Below, one piece after another: positions 7,293 through 15,297 of a stretch of DNA of 64,000 nt. The position numbers and the translations under genes were made by a program. The notes below the pieces were generated by a model, which saw nothing but the letters and a program-made list of their open reading frames with translations, did no database searches and was not told the origin of the DNA. Source of the DNA: JACCYI01 sp963828075. Its GTDB lineage: Bacteria > Actinomycetota > Thermoleophilia > Solirubrobacterales > Solirubrobacteraceae. The stretch covers positions 3,162,001 through 3,226,000 of the forward strand of contig CAWHDH010000021.1 in NCBI GenBank assembly GCA_963828075.1. The letters are read 5' to 3'. The first letter of the stretch is position 1. Each line of letters begins with the position of its first letter.

Positions 7293-8447
7293 ATGCACAG
7301 AGCACTGAGCAGCTGGGCGATCATCGCCATCCTCGCCGCCGCCGGCGCGGCCCTCGTGGTCGGGTCCGGCTCGTCCGGCGGGTCCGCGTCGTCGCCGTCG
7401 CATGGCACGGACATCCGCCGCGACCTCGCGGCCACGGTCGCCGACATCCAGGACTTCGTCGAGCGCCGGCGCGGGCTGAAGTTCAAGCGCGCCGTCAAGT
7501 TCCAGGTCGAGTCCTCCTATGACGTCAGCAAGCTCTCGCCCGAGGCGCGCGGACCGCGCGCCGAGCGGTTCACGAAGCGCAATGAAGACCTCTTCCAGGC
7601 GCTCGGCCTCATCCCGGCGAGCGCCGACCTGTGGGGCGAGATCGAGCGCTACACCGCAACGGACGTCGTCGGCTACTACGACGCGCCGAGCAAGGCCCTC
7701 GTGCTCATCGCCGACGAGTTGACGCCCGCGGTGCGCAGCACGATCGCCCACGAGCTCACCCACGCGCTCGAGGACCAGTGGTTCGGCGTCTACCGCCCGG
7801 AGCTCATGTTCGACCGCGAGCGCGGCCGCGCGTTCCAGGCGCTCGGGGAGGGCAGCGCGGTCACGGTCCAGCACGCCTACGAGGCGACGCTGAGCCCGGA
7901 GGAGCAGCGCGCCGCCGCCGCGCCGTCGGCCCACGCCGGCGGGTCCGCGGCGCCGTCGCCGATCTCCGAGTTCCTCGGCCGCTACCTCGGCGGGCAGTAC
8001 GTGCTCGGCCCGACGCTCGTCGAGGCGATCCTCGAGTCCGGAGGAAACGCAGCCCTCAACCGCGCGCTCGTCACCCCTCCGGTCTCCAGCGAGCAGGTCG
8101 CGTTCCCCGCGCGGTTCCTGGCCGGCGACGCGCCGCTGCGCGTGCCCACGCCGCGCGCCGACGGGCAAGCGCGGTTCAGCGGCACGTGGGGCGTCGAGCT
8201 GCTCAGCCTCCTCTTCAACGACCTCCCGGAGGACGTCGCCGGCCGGGCGCTCGACGGGTGGGGCGGCAGCAGCCACGTCGTGTGGGGCACGACACGCCCG
8301 TGCGTGCGCATGGCGATCGTCGGCGACACGCGCAAGGACACGAGCGAGATCCTCACCGCCCTGCGAGCGTGGCAGCGAGCACACCCGCGCGCCACGGTCG
8401 AGGGCGCCCAGGGCCGCGCCGTCGTGACGTCCTGCGCCGCTCCCTGA
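7293..8447 (+). CDS. Putative membrane-anchored zinc metalloprotease
   Basis: 384 residues from ATG 7293 (GGAG about eight bases upstream). Residues 1-25 are a hydrophobic signal or anchor (SSWAIIAILAAAGAALVVG). The stretch STIAHELTHALEDQWFG contains HExxH (His-Glu-Leu-Thr-His) with the following ALEDQ seen in actinobacterial HExxH peptidases, so a zinc peptidase acting outside the membrane is likely. A Glu in ALGEGSAVTV about 35 residues later could be the third ligand. It follows the VPWHQ protein closely; a processing relationship is only a guess. Confidence 0.75.
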   Translation: MHRALSSWAIIAILAAAGAALVVGSGSSGGSASSPSHGTDIRRDLAATVADIQDFVERRRGLKFKRAVKFQVESSYDVSKLSPEARGPRAERFTKRNEDLFQALGLIPASADLWGEIERYTATDVVGYYDAPSKALVLIADELTPAVRSTIAHELTHALEDQWFGVYRPELMFDRERGRAFQALGEGSAVTVQHAYEATLSPEEQRAAAAPSAHAGGSAAPSPISEFLGRYLGGQYVLGPTLVEAILESGGNAALNRALVTPPVSSEQVAFPARFLAGDAPLRVPTPRADGQARFSGTWGVELLSLLFNDLPEDVAGRALDGWGGSSHVVWGTTRPCVRMAIVGDTRKDTSEILTALRAWQRAHPRATVEGAQGRAVVTSCAAP

Positions 8448-8622
8448 TTCCGCGACCCGTGGATCGGACGTCGCGACCGCCGGTGCCCTGAACACCGGGC
8501 ATCGAAAGAGTGCCTCGCCGAACGGGTCCGCGGGTTCGGGGGGCGCCGGGCCGGGAGAGGGCTCGAGGCGCCGCTTGCGATGGAAGAGGTCACGAGGGGT
8601 ATCCCTGGGGCGGGGCGGGCCA

Positions 8623-8759
8623 CCGGCTCAACCCGGCAATCGAGAGGGGTCTCGCGATGGATGCCGGATCGTGCCGCCAGGAGCGGCACGATCCGACAAG
8701 CGGCACGAACGCGGCGCCGAGCGTCGGGTTGAGCCGGCCGCCGGCGCCCACAACCCGAC
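8623..8759. ncRNA. Highly structured noncoding element, candidate RNA
   Basis: This lies in the 566-base gap 8448-9013, which has no credible gene. Perfect inverted pairs are CCGGCTCAACCCG (8623-8635) with 8725-8737; CGGATCGTGCCG (8665-8676) with 8684-8695 around a 7-base loop; and CGAGA/TCTCG (8641-8654) around GGGG. GTCGGGTTG (8723-8731) can also pair with CAACCCGAC (8751-8759), which excludes the long-range stem. This is riboswitch-like geometry, but no known aptamer is recognised and the strand is not determined. Confidence 0.45.
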
Positions 8760-8887
8760 GATCAAACGGATCGCGGCGATCGATCGTCGCCTTCGCTGTC
8801 TCCTACGGGCTCCAGCCCGATCGCATCGATCTCACCTTCGTGTTCGCCGCATACGGGCCGGCAACATCGTCGGTGACCACCCCGCCT

Positions 8888-8978
8888 CGCAGCGGGCCGC
8901 CGCGACAGTAGGCCCGCTGCGCAGAGGGCCCACGGGGTCCTAGGACCGGGCCCACGCCGACGATGGGCCAAAAGGCCC
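8888..8978. repeat. Cluster of perfect palindromes before the 9014 gene
   Basis: CGCAGCGGGCC (8888-8898) pairs with 8911-8921; GGTCCTAGGACC (8936-8947) is a 12-base palindrome flanked by GGGCCC at 8926 and 8948; GGGCC-AAAA-GGCCC is at 8965-8978. Terminator or operator roles are possible. None has a T-run. Confidence 0.5.
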
Positions 8979-9001
8979 TCGCAGCGCGACCGCCCCGGGC
9001 C

Positions 9002-9007
9002 TACGGT
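9002..9007 (+). promoter_or_regulatory. -10 element, leaderless start of the 9014 gene
   Basis: TACGGT ends six bases before GTG 9014, which puts the expected transcription start at the start codon itself. Confidence 0.45.
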
Positions 9008-9013
9008 GGCCGG

Positions 9014-10453
9014 GTGCGTCTCGTGTGCGCCCTCCTGCTCGCCGCCGTGGCGATGCCCGCCGCCGCGCGCGCAGCCGAGCCGGCCGGGCTGGCGCGGGCC
9101 GACGGGCGGGCGGCCGCCGTGGCCGTCGCGGGGGACGAGGTGCTCGTCGCGAGCTCTGGGGACCCGGTGACGGTCCATGCCCTGCGCCCGGGTGCCGAGC
9201 CGTCACTGCGCTTCAAAATCGCAGTCCCCGGCCTGGCGCTGCCGGGCGGCCTCGCCGCGTCGCGCGCCTGGGCGGCCGTCGCGTTCCGCGAGCGCCCGTC
9301 GACTTGGGACCTCGGCGCGCCCGACGCCGGCCGGCTCGCCGCCGGCCCGCTGGCCGGACCGTTGCGCCTGCTGGCCACCGGGTCCGTCAGCGCGGCGGCG
9401 CTCACCGGGGACGATCTGATCACGATCGAGTCTGTGGCCGGCGCGCCCGACCGCCTGTTGGTCCGCGATCTCGCCGCCGGCGGCCAGCCCGCGGATGTCG
9501 TCCCCGCCACCCAGGCGCGGCTGCTTCCGATCGTCCGCGCGGCGGGCGCCTATGTCGCCTACGGCTCCAGGAGCCAGGGAGTCGACACGCTCGCCGTCGT
9601 CGATCGCGGGTCGGGTGCGGAGGTCCTGCGCGTGGCGATCCCGCGGGCGGTCGAGGACTTCGACGTCCAGGAGGACGGCAAGCTCGCCGTCGCCGTGCCG
9701 CGCACGAAGCGGATGTCCGCGATCGGCTGGGCGACGGCCGGCCGGCGTGGCCTGCGCGAGGTGGCGGCCGCGGCGCGAGGATCCGGCGTCCGCATCGCCC
9801 GCGACGAGATCGCGTTCGTGCGACCGGTGAGCGACACGGCGGCCGAGCTCGCGATCAGCGACCTCGACGGCTTCGCACGGTCGGCCTCGTTCCCGGCACC
9901 CGCGATCCGGGCCTTCGACTTCGACGGCGAGCGCCTCGCGTTCCTGACCGGCTGGTGCGCGTACGGCGCCGAGGTCGACGGTCTGACCGCCCGGCCGTCG
10001 CCTCCGGCCGGGCCGTGCGACCAGGCCGCCGCGACGCTCGCCGCGCCGCGCCGGGTCGCCCTCGGGCCAGGTCGCCAGACGTTCGAGGTGCGCATCGGCT
10101 GCCCGATGGCGCCCGCCGACGGCTGCCGCGGCGAGGTGCGAACGGCCTGGCGCCCGCGCGGCTCGACCCCGCGCACGCTCGCGGCGGCGAGCTTCTCGGT
10201 CCCGCGCGGCGAGCACCGAACCGTCCGTCTGCGCGTCCCGGCCGCCGCCGTCGCCGCCTTGGGCGCCCGCGCCAGCGATCGCCTCACCACCCACCTGGCG
10301 GTCGTCGACGGGCGGGACGTCGACGCGGCCACGACGCTCACCACTCCGCAGCGGGGTCGGCCTGCGCCGCCGCCCCCGACAAGCCGGCCGCCCTCGCGGC
10401 CGAGACCCCGCTCCGAGCCGGAGGGCCGGGGTGGGGAGTTCGTCATCGGGTAA
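9014..10453 (+). CDS. Secreted protein, probable beta-propeller, unknown function
   Basis: 479 residues from GTG 9014. The first 20 residues (VRLVCALLLAAVAMPAAARA) are a signal peptide. The body is a series of short beta-rich units ending in patterns such as DGKLAVAV, GERLAFLTG and DLITIES, which looks like a propeller of degenerate repeats, but I cannot assign a named family. Near the C-terminus are paired cysteines (GWCAYG, PCDQ, GCPMAPADGC). The C-terminus is Pro/Arg-rich. ATG 8963 upstream is possible but would put a charged segment before the signal peptide. Its TAA stop starts a repeated hairpin. Confidence 0.7.
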   Translation: MRLVCALLLAAVAMPAAARAAEPAGLARADGRAAAVAVAGDEVLVASSGDPVTVHALRPGAEPSLRFKIAVPGLALPGGLAASRAWAAVAFRERPSTWDLGAPDAGRLAAGPLAGPLRLLATGSVSAAALTGDDLITIESVAGAPDRLLVRDLAAGGQPADVVPATQARLLPIVRAAGAYVAYGSRSQGVDTLAVVDRGSGAEVLRVAIPRAVEDFDVQEDGKLAVAVPRTKRMSAIGWATAGRRGLREVAAAARGSGVRIARDEIAFVRPVSDTAAELAISDLDGFARSASFPAPAIRAFDFDGERLAFLTGWCAYGAEVDGLTARPSPPAGPCDQAAATLAAPRRVALGPGRQTFEVRIGCPMAPADGCRGEVRTAWRPRGSTPRTLAAASFSVPRGEHRTVRLRVPAAAVAALGARASDRLTTHLAVVDGRDVDAATTLTTPQRGRPAPPPPTSRPPSRPRPRSEPEGRGGEFVIG

Positions 10454-10496
10454 CGTCGCCCGAAGGTCCTCGCTTGCGATGACCGAAGGGCGAAAC
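10451..10496 (+). repeat. Stop-codon-linked hairpin repeat, copy 1
   Basis: 46 bases starting with the TAA stop of the preceding gene (TAACGTCGCCC ... GGGCGAAAC). Stem TCGCCC/GGGCGA, inner stem GGTC/GACC, apical TCG/CGA. The same structure with different bases occurs at 31063-31110 and, reversed, at 44308-44355. Confidence 0.75.
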
Positions 10497-10505
10497 CTCC
10501 TCTCC

Positions 10506-10844
10506 ATGAGAGCCATCGCCATCAACGCCTGGGGCGGCCGGGACCAACTCGAGCTCACCGACGTCCCACCGCCGCCCGTCTCCCCCGACGGCGTCCTCGC
10601 CGCGCTGCGCGCCGGCGGCCGGCTGACCTCGATCATCGCGCCTGTCGAGAAGGACGGCTACGAGACCCACTACGTCTTCGTGCGCCCGAGCGGTGCCCAG
10701 CTGCGCGAGCTCACGGGTCTCGTCGAGGCCGGAATGCTCAGCCCGCACGTCGAGGAGGTCTTTCCGCTCGACCGCGCCGCCGACGCGCACGAGCGCATCG
10801 AGGCCGGCCACGTGCGCGGCAAGCTCGTCCTCAGCGTGCCGTAG
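10506..10844 (+). pseudogene. Internally deleted zinc-type alcohol dehydrogenase/quinone reductase
   Basis: 112 residues from ATG 10506. The first 30 residues (MRAIAINAWGGRDQLELTDV) are the start of a medium-chain dehydrogenase. The rest (ALRAGGRLTSIIAP ... DAHERIEAGHVRGKLVLSVP) is the end of one. About 200 residues, including the catalytic-domain core and the Rossmann fold, are missing, with the frame kept. It cannot bind NADPH as built, so I call it a deletion remnant. It overlaps the next, convergent gene by 14 bases. Confidence 0.75.
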
Positions 10845-11364
10845 CGACGTCGCCGTCGACGTCGGTGACCGGCTCGGCGGGCGCTTCCCGCTTCGACGCG
10901 GGCGCGCCGCCGGGCCGCAGCAGCAGCGTGGCCACGGCCGTGCCCAGCAGCAGCACGGCGCCGAGCGCTTCGAGCCAGAAGCCCGAGCGCGGGTGCGCCT
11001 CGGCCGCCTCGTAGGTCTCGGCCAGCAGGCCTTCGTCGCCGACCCTCGGCAGGTCGAACCCCAGCGTCACCACCAGCGCGATGGTGCCGAGGACGACGAG
11101 CGCGATCGCCGCCGGGCGCGAGCCCCCGACCACGGCGCCGTAGGCCATCGGCAACGAGGCGACGGCGACCACCGCCAGCGCGTAGCCGTGGTGGGCGCCC
11201 GCCGTGCTCGTGCCGCCCGGAACGACCGCCGTGATCGCCACGACCTCGTACAGTGTCGAGAACTCCGCGACCACGAGGAGCGCCGCCGCCAGGGCCGCCA
11301 GGACGAGCAGCCCGTAGCGTGCGAACCAGGTCAGGAGGGGGGTCACCGTGGTCTTGAGCGGCAC
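10831..11364 (-). CDS. Four-helix integral membrane protein, unknown function
   Basis: 177 residues, no family recognised. Four hydrophobic helices are visible: YGLLVLAALAAALLVVAEF, YALAVVAVASLPMAYGAVV, AAIALVVLGTIALVVTLGF and FWLEALGAVLLLGTAVATLLL. The extracellular or loop part between helices 1 and 2 includes GGTSTAGAHHGY. The C-terminal 30 residues are polar. It is divergent from fusA, and its start lies within the fusA promoter region. Confidence 0.75.
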   Translation of the reverse strand: MPLKTTVTPLLTWFARYGLLVLAALAAALLVVAEFSTLYEVVAITAVVPGGTSTAGAHHGYALAVVAVASLPMAYGAVVGGSRPAAIALVVLGTIALVVTLGFDLPRVGDEGLLAETYEAAEAHPRSGFWLEALGAVLLLGTAVATLLLRPGGAPASKREAPAEPVTDVDGDVATAR

Positions 11365-11381
11365 TTGACGGATGCTATAGT
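11354..11381 (+). promoter_or_regulatory. fusA promoter
   Basis: TTGAGC (11354-11359), 16-base spacer, TATAGT (11376-11381): the best sigma-70-type promoter in the window. Expected transcription start near 11388, giving a leader of about 65 bases. It gives fusA-tuf a promoter of their own after separation from rpsL-rpsG. Confidence 0.7.
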
Positions 11382-11407
11382 CATGCGTCGCCTCTTGACG
11401 TAGTTCC

Positions 11408-11431
11408 CAGGCCCGCCGGGCCTGTTTTTTT
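11408..11431 (+). terminator. Intrinsic terminator in the fusA leader
   Basis: CAGGCCCG (11408-11415) and CGGGCCTG (11417-11424) are a perfect palindrome followed directly by seven T. It lies 20-45 bases after the expected fusA transcription start and 22 bases before the ATG. This looks like an attenuator; no gene on the plus strand ends just upstream that would need a terminator here. Confidence 0.7.
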
Positions 11432-11452
11432 GCCCGAACCGCTGAGGATCAG

Positions 11453-13555
11453 ATGCCGCGCAAGTTCACACTCGACAAGACCCGGAACATCGGGATCATG
11501 GCCCACATCGATGCGGGCAAGACGACGACGACCGAGCGCATCCTCTTCTATACCGGGAAGTCCTACAAGCTCGGCGAGGTCCACGAGGGCGCCGCCGTCA
11601 TGGACTGGATGGAGCAGGAGCAGGAGCGGGGCATCACCATCACCTCCGCGGCGACGACGTGCGAGTGGGCCGACCACCGCATCAACATCATCGACACGCC
11701 CGGCCACGTGGACTTCACGGTCGAGGTCGAGCGCTCGCTGCGCGTCCTCGACGGCGCCGTCGCGCTGTTCGACTCGGTCGCCGGCGTGGAGCCGCAGTCC
11801 GAGACGGTGTGGCGCCAGGCGGACAAGTACAAGGTTCCCCGGATCGCCTACATCAACAAGATGGATCGCATCGGCGCGAACTTCCAGCAGGGCATCCAGA
11901 CGATGATCGACCGCCTCGGGGCCAACCCCGTCGCGCTCCAGCTGCCGATCGGGGCCGAGGGCGACTTCCGCGGTCTCGTCGACCTGATCAACATGAAGGC
12001 GATCATCTACAACGACGAGCTCGGCAAGGACGTCGAGATCACCGACATCCCGGGCGAGATGCTCGAGGAGTCCGCGGCCGCGCGCGAGGATCTGCTCAAC
12101 AAGGTCTCCGACTTCGACGACGAGCTCGTCGAGCTCATCCTCGAGGAGAAGGAGATCCCGAAGCAGATCCTGATCGCCGCCATCCGCAAGGCGACGCTCG
12201 AGATCGCCCTGACGCCGGTGCTCTGCGGCTCGTCGTTCAAGAACAAGGGCGTCCAGGCCCTGCTCGACGCGGTCATCGACTTCCTGCCCAGCCCGCTCGA
12301 CGTCCCGCCGATCGTGGGCCTCGAGCCCGTGCGCGGCGACGAGGAGGACCGCCCGGCCACGCGCGCCGCGTCAGACGAGGAGCCGTTCGCGGCGCTGGCG
12401 TTCAAGATCATGGCCGACCCGTTCGTCGGCAAGCTCACCTACTTCCGCGTCTACTCGGGCACGCTCGAGGCCGGCACGCGGGTGCTCAACGTCAACTCGG
12501 GCAAGACCGAGCGCATCGGGCGCATCCTGATGATGCACGCGAACGACCGCGAGGACGTCCAGCAGGTCTACTCGGGCGACATCGCCGCCGCCGTCGGCAT
12601 CAAGCAGGTCATCACCGGTGACACGCTGTGCGCGCCGGACAAGCCGATCCGCCTCGAGACGATGACCTTCCCGGAGCCGGTGATCAAGGTCGCCATCGAG
12701 CCGAAGACCAAGTCCGACCAGGAGAAGATGTCGGTCGCGCTGGGCCGGCTGGCCGAGGAGGACCCCACCTTCCGCGTGCAGACGAACGAGGAGACGGGCC
12801 AGACCGAGATCTCGGGCATGGGCGAGCTGCACCTCGAGGTGCTGGTCGACCGCATGATGCGCGAGTACAAGGTCGACGCCAACGTCGGCCGCCCGCAGGT
12901 CTCCTACCGCGAGACGATCTCGGGCACCGCCAAGAAGATCGAGGGCCGCTTCGTCCGCCAGACCGGCGGCTCGGGTCAGTTCGGCATCGTCTACATCGAC
13001 GTCGAGCCGGCGCCCGGCGAGGGCTTCGACTTCATCAACAAGATCCGCGGCGGGTCCATCCCCACGGAGTACATCCCCGCGGTCGAGAAGGGCGTCGAGG
13101 AGGCGTTGGAGACCGGCGTCAAGGCCGGCTACCCGATGGTCGACGTCCGCGTGACGCTCGTGGACGGCAAGTACCACGACACCGACTCCTCGGAGATCGC
13201 CTTCAAGGTCGCGGGTTCGCTCGCGCTCAAGGAGGCCGCCCGCCGGGCCAAGCCGATCCTGCTCGAGCCGATCTTCTCGGTCGAGGTCGTCGTGCCCGAG
13301 GACTACCTCGGCGAGGTCATCGGCGACCTCTCGCGCCGGCGCGGGCGCATCGAGGGCCAGGAGCGCCGCGGCAACGCGCTGTCGGTGACGGGCACCGTCC
13401 CGCTGTCGGAGATGTTCGGCTACGCGACCGATCTGCGCTCCAACACGCAGGGACGTGCTACCTACACGATGCAGTTCGAGCGGTACGACGAGGTGCCCCC
13501 GAACATCGCCGAGAAGGTCATCGAGGCACGGACCGGTGAACCCGTCCCCGCCTGA
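11453..13555 (+). CDS. fusA: Elongation factor G
   Basis: 700 residues, normal length. This translocation GTPase has G1 AHIDAGKTTTTERILFYTG near residues 17-35, G3 DTPGHVDFTVEVERSLRVLD and G4 NKMDRIG. Domains II to V follow, with the domain IV motif GGSGQFGIVYIDVEP. The ATG is preceded by CTGAGGATCAG. It has its own promoter and a terminator-like leader. tuf follows after 68 bases, in which a CCCCGG/CCGGGG hairpin (about 13569-13585) lies. Confidence 0.98.
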   Translation: MPRKFTLDKTRNIGIMAHIDAGKTTTTERILFYTGKSYKLGEVHEGAAVMDWMEQEQERGITITSAATTCEWADHRINIIDTPGHVDFTVEVERSLRVLDGAVALFDSVAGVEPQSETVWRQADKYKVPRIAYINKMDRIGANFQQGIQTMIDRLGANPVALQLPIGAEGDFRGLVDLINMKAIIYNDELGKDVEITDIPGEMLEESAAAREDLLNKVSDFDDELVELILEEKEIPKQILIAAIRKATLEIALTPVLCGSSFKNKGVQALLDAVIDFLPSPLDVPPIVGLEPVRGDEEDRPATRAASDEEPFAALAFKIMADPFVGKLTYFRVYSGTLEAGTRVLNVNSGKTERIGRILMMHANDREDVQQVYSGDIAAAVGIKQVITGDTLCAPDKPIRLETMTFPEPVIKVAIEPKTKSDQEKMSVALGRLAEEDPTFRVQTNEETGQTEISGMGELHLEVLVDRMMREYKVDANVGRPQVSYRETISGTAKKIEGRFVRQTGGSGQFGIVYIDVEPAPGEGFDFINKIRGGSIPTEYIPAVEKGVEEALETGVKAGYPMVDVRVTLVDGKYHDTDSSEIAFKVAGSLALKEAARRAKPILLEPIFSVEVVVPEDYLGEVIGDLSRRRGRIEGQERRGNALSVTGTVPLSEMFGYATDLRSNTQGRATYTMQFERYDEVPPNIAEKVIEARTGEPVPA

Positions 13556-13623
13556 ATCAGTTAGATTTCCCCGGTTCGCCCGGGGATAGCGGACCCCACC
13601 AGACTTAGAACAGGAGATTCACA

Positions 13624-14811
13624 GTGGCGAAGGAGAAGTTCGAGCGCGACAAGCCGCACGTCAACGTCGGCACCATCGGTCACATCGACCACGGCAAGAC
13701 CACGCTGACCGCGGCGATCACGACCGTGCTGGCGGAGAAGTACGGCGGTCAGTCGCGGTCCTTCGCAGAGATCGACAACGCTCCGGAGGAGAAGGAGCGC
13801 GGGATCACGATCGCCACGTCGCACGTCGAGTACGAGACGAACAACCGTCACTACGCGCACGTCGACTGCCCGGGTCATGCCGACTACGTGAAGAACATGA
13901 TCACCGGCGCGGCGCAGATGGACGGCGCGATCCTCGTGGTCTCCGCCGCCGACGGCCCGATGCCACAGACGCGCGAGCACATCCTGCTCGCCCGCCAGGT
14001 CGGCGTGCCGTACATCGTCGTGTTCCTCAACAAGGCCGACATGGTCGACGACGAGGAGCTTCTCGAGCTCGTCGAGGTCGAGGTCCGCGAGCTGCTCTCC
14101 GAGTACGACTTCCCGGGCGACGACGTCCCGTTCATCATCGGGTCGGCGCTCAAGGCGCTCGACGGCGACGAGGACTACAAGGCGAAGATCATCGAGCTCG
14201 CCGAGCAGCTGGACAGCTACATCCCGGAGCCGGTGCGCGACCTGGACAAGCCGTTCCTGATGCCGGTCGAGGACGTCTTCTCGATCACCGGCCGCGGCAC
14301 GGTCGCGACCGGGCGCATCGAGCAGGGCATCGTCAAGACGGGCGAGCAGGTCGAGATCGTGGGCATCCACGAGAAGGTCGACACGACCGTCGTCACGGGC
14401 GTCGAGATGTTCCGCAAGATCCTCGATCAGGGCCAGGCCGGCGACAACGTCGGCTGCCTGCTCCGTGGTACCAAGCGCGAGGAGATCGAGCGCGGCCAGG
14501 TGCTCTGCAAGCCGGGCTCCATCACGCCGCACACCCGCTTCAAGGCCGAGGTCTACGTCCTCAAGAAGGAGGAGGGCGGCCGTCACACGCCGTTCTTCAA
14601 CGGCTACCGGCCCCAGTTCTACTTCCGCACCACCGACGTGACCGGCGTCGCCAACCTGCCCGAGGGCACGGAGATGGTCATGCCGGGCGACAACGTCGCC
14701 ATGGAGATCGAGCTGATCCAGCCCATCGCCATGGACGCCGGCCTGCGCTTCGCCATCCGTGAGGGTGGCCGGACCGTCGGCTCGGGCGTCGTCACCGAGA
14801 TCGTCAAGTAG
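13624..14811 (+). CDS. tuf: Elongation factor Tu
   Basis: 395 residues. It delivers aminoacyl-tRNA to the ribosome. G1 is GHIDHGKTTL near residues 19-28, G3 DCPGHADYVKNM and G4 NKADMVDD; domains II and III are complete, ending VVTEIVK. The start is GTG, preceded by a good Shine-Dalgarno (ACAGGAGA). It follows fusA, so this pair is the second half of the str operon, and it stands directly upstream of the S10 operon. Confidence 0.98.
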   Translation: MAKEKFERDKPHVNVGTIGHIDHGKTTLTAAITTVLAEKYGGQSRSFAEIDNAPEEKERGITIATSHVEYETNNRHYAHVDCPGHADYVKNMITGAAQMDGAILVVSAADGPMPQTREHILLARQVGVPYIVVFLNKADMVDDEELLELVEVEVRELLSEYDFPGDDVPFIIGSALKALDGDEDYKAKIIELAEQLDSYIPEPVRDLDKPFLMPVEDVFSITGRGTVATGRIEQGIVKTGEQVEIVGIHEKVDTTVVTGVEMFRKILDQGQAGDNVGCLLRGTKREEIERGQVLCKPGSITPHTRFKAEVYVLKKEEGGRHTPFFNGYRPQFYFRTTDVTGVANLPEGTEMVMPGDNVAMEIELIQPIAMDAGLRFAIREGGRTVGSGVVTEIVK

Positions 14812-14845
14812 TCCGCAGCACCAGTACCAGTCGGATACGACCATA

Positions 14846-14902
14846 GAGAGCGGGCCGCGGAGGTCGCGGTCCGCTCTCGGCGCGCCGGGGGAGAGGCCCC
14901 CG
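14846..14902 (+). terminator. Two hairpins between tuf and rpsJ
   Basis: GAGAGCGGGCCGCG (14846-14859) pairs with 14865-14878 (14 pairs, one G-U). CGGGGG (14886-14891) pairs with CCCCCG (14897-14902). No T-run is present. They may end tuf transcription or form the S10-operon leader (L4 regulates such leaders in some bacteria). No clear promoter is seen in the 152-base gap. Confidence 0.45.
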
Positions 14903-14963
14903 AGCGCAGGCACCCAGCCTGAGACGCAGAACAGCAACTAGACCGGACGGAAACGAACCCACC

Positions 14964-15293
14964 GTGGCAACCGCAGCCCAGAACAAGATCCGCATCCGCC
15001 TCAAGGCCTACGACGCGTCGGCCATCGAGACGGCGGCGAAGGAGATCGTCGAGACGGCGACGCGGACCGGCGCAACGGTGTCCGGCCCCGTCCCGCTCCC
15101 GACCGAGCGCAACCGCTACGCGGTCCTGCGCGGTCCGTTCAAGGACAAGGACTCCCAGGAGCACTTCGAGATCAGGACCCACAAGCGCCTGATCGACATC
15201 CACCAGCCCACCCCCAAGACCGTGGACTCGCTGCAGCGCCTGGACCATCTCCCGGCCGGCGTCGACATCGAGATCCGCCTCGCCTTCGGTTAG
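14964..15293 (+). CDS. rpsJ: 30S ribosomal protein S10
   Basis: 109 residues, slightly longer than the usual 102 through a short N-terminal addition. IRIRLKAYD, the GPVPLPTERNRYAVLRGPFKD-type region and the HKRLIDIHQPT motif are typical. S10 is in the 30S head and also serves as NusE in antitermination. The GTG start follows ACCGGACGGAAACG, a weak Shine-Dalgarno. First gene of the S10 cluster. Confidence 0.97.
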   Translation: MATAAQNKIRIRLKAYDASAIETAAKEIVETATRTGATVSGPVPLPTERNRYAVLRGPFKDKDSQEHFEIRTHKRLIDIHQPTPKTVDSLQRLDHLPAGVDIEIRLAFG

Positions 15294-15297
15294 ACCA

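Noticed and set aside
2373..11364. A genomic island inserted into the str operon
   Set aside because: No integrase, transposase, direct repeat ends or clear compositional shift; only the split itself is supported.
11383..11403. Leader peptide MRRLLT before fusA
   Set aside because: Its ATG lies upstream of the expected transcription start (about 11388), so it would not be transcribed from the visible promoter.
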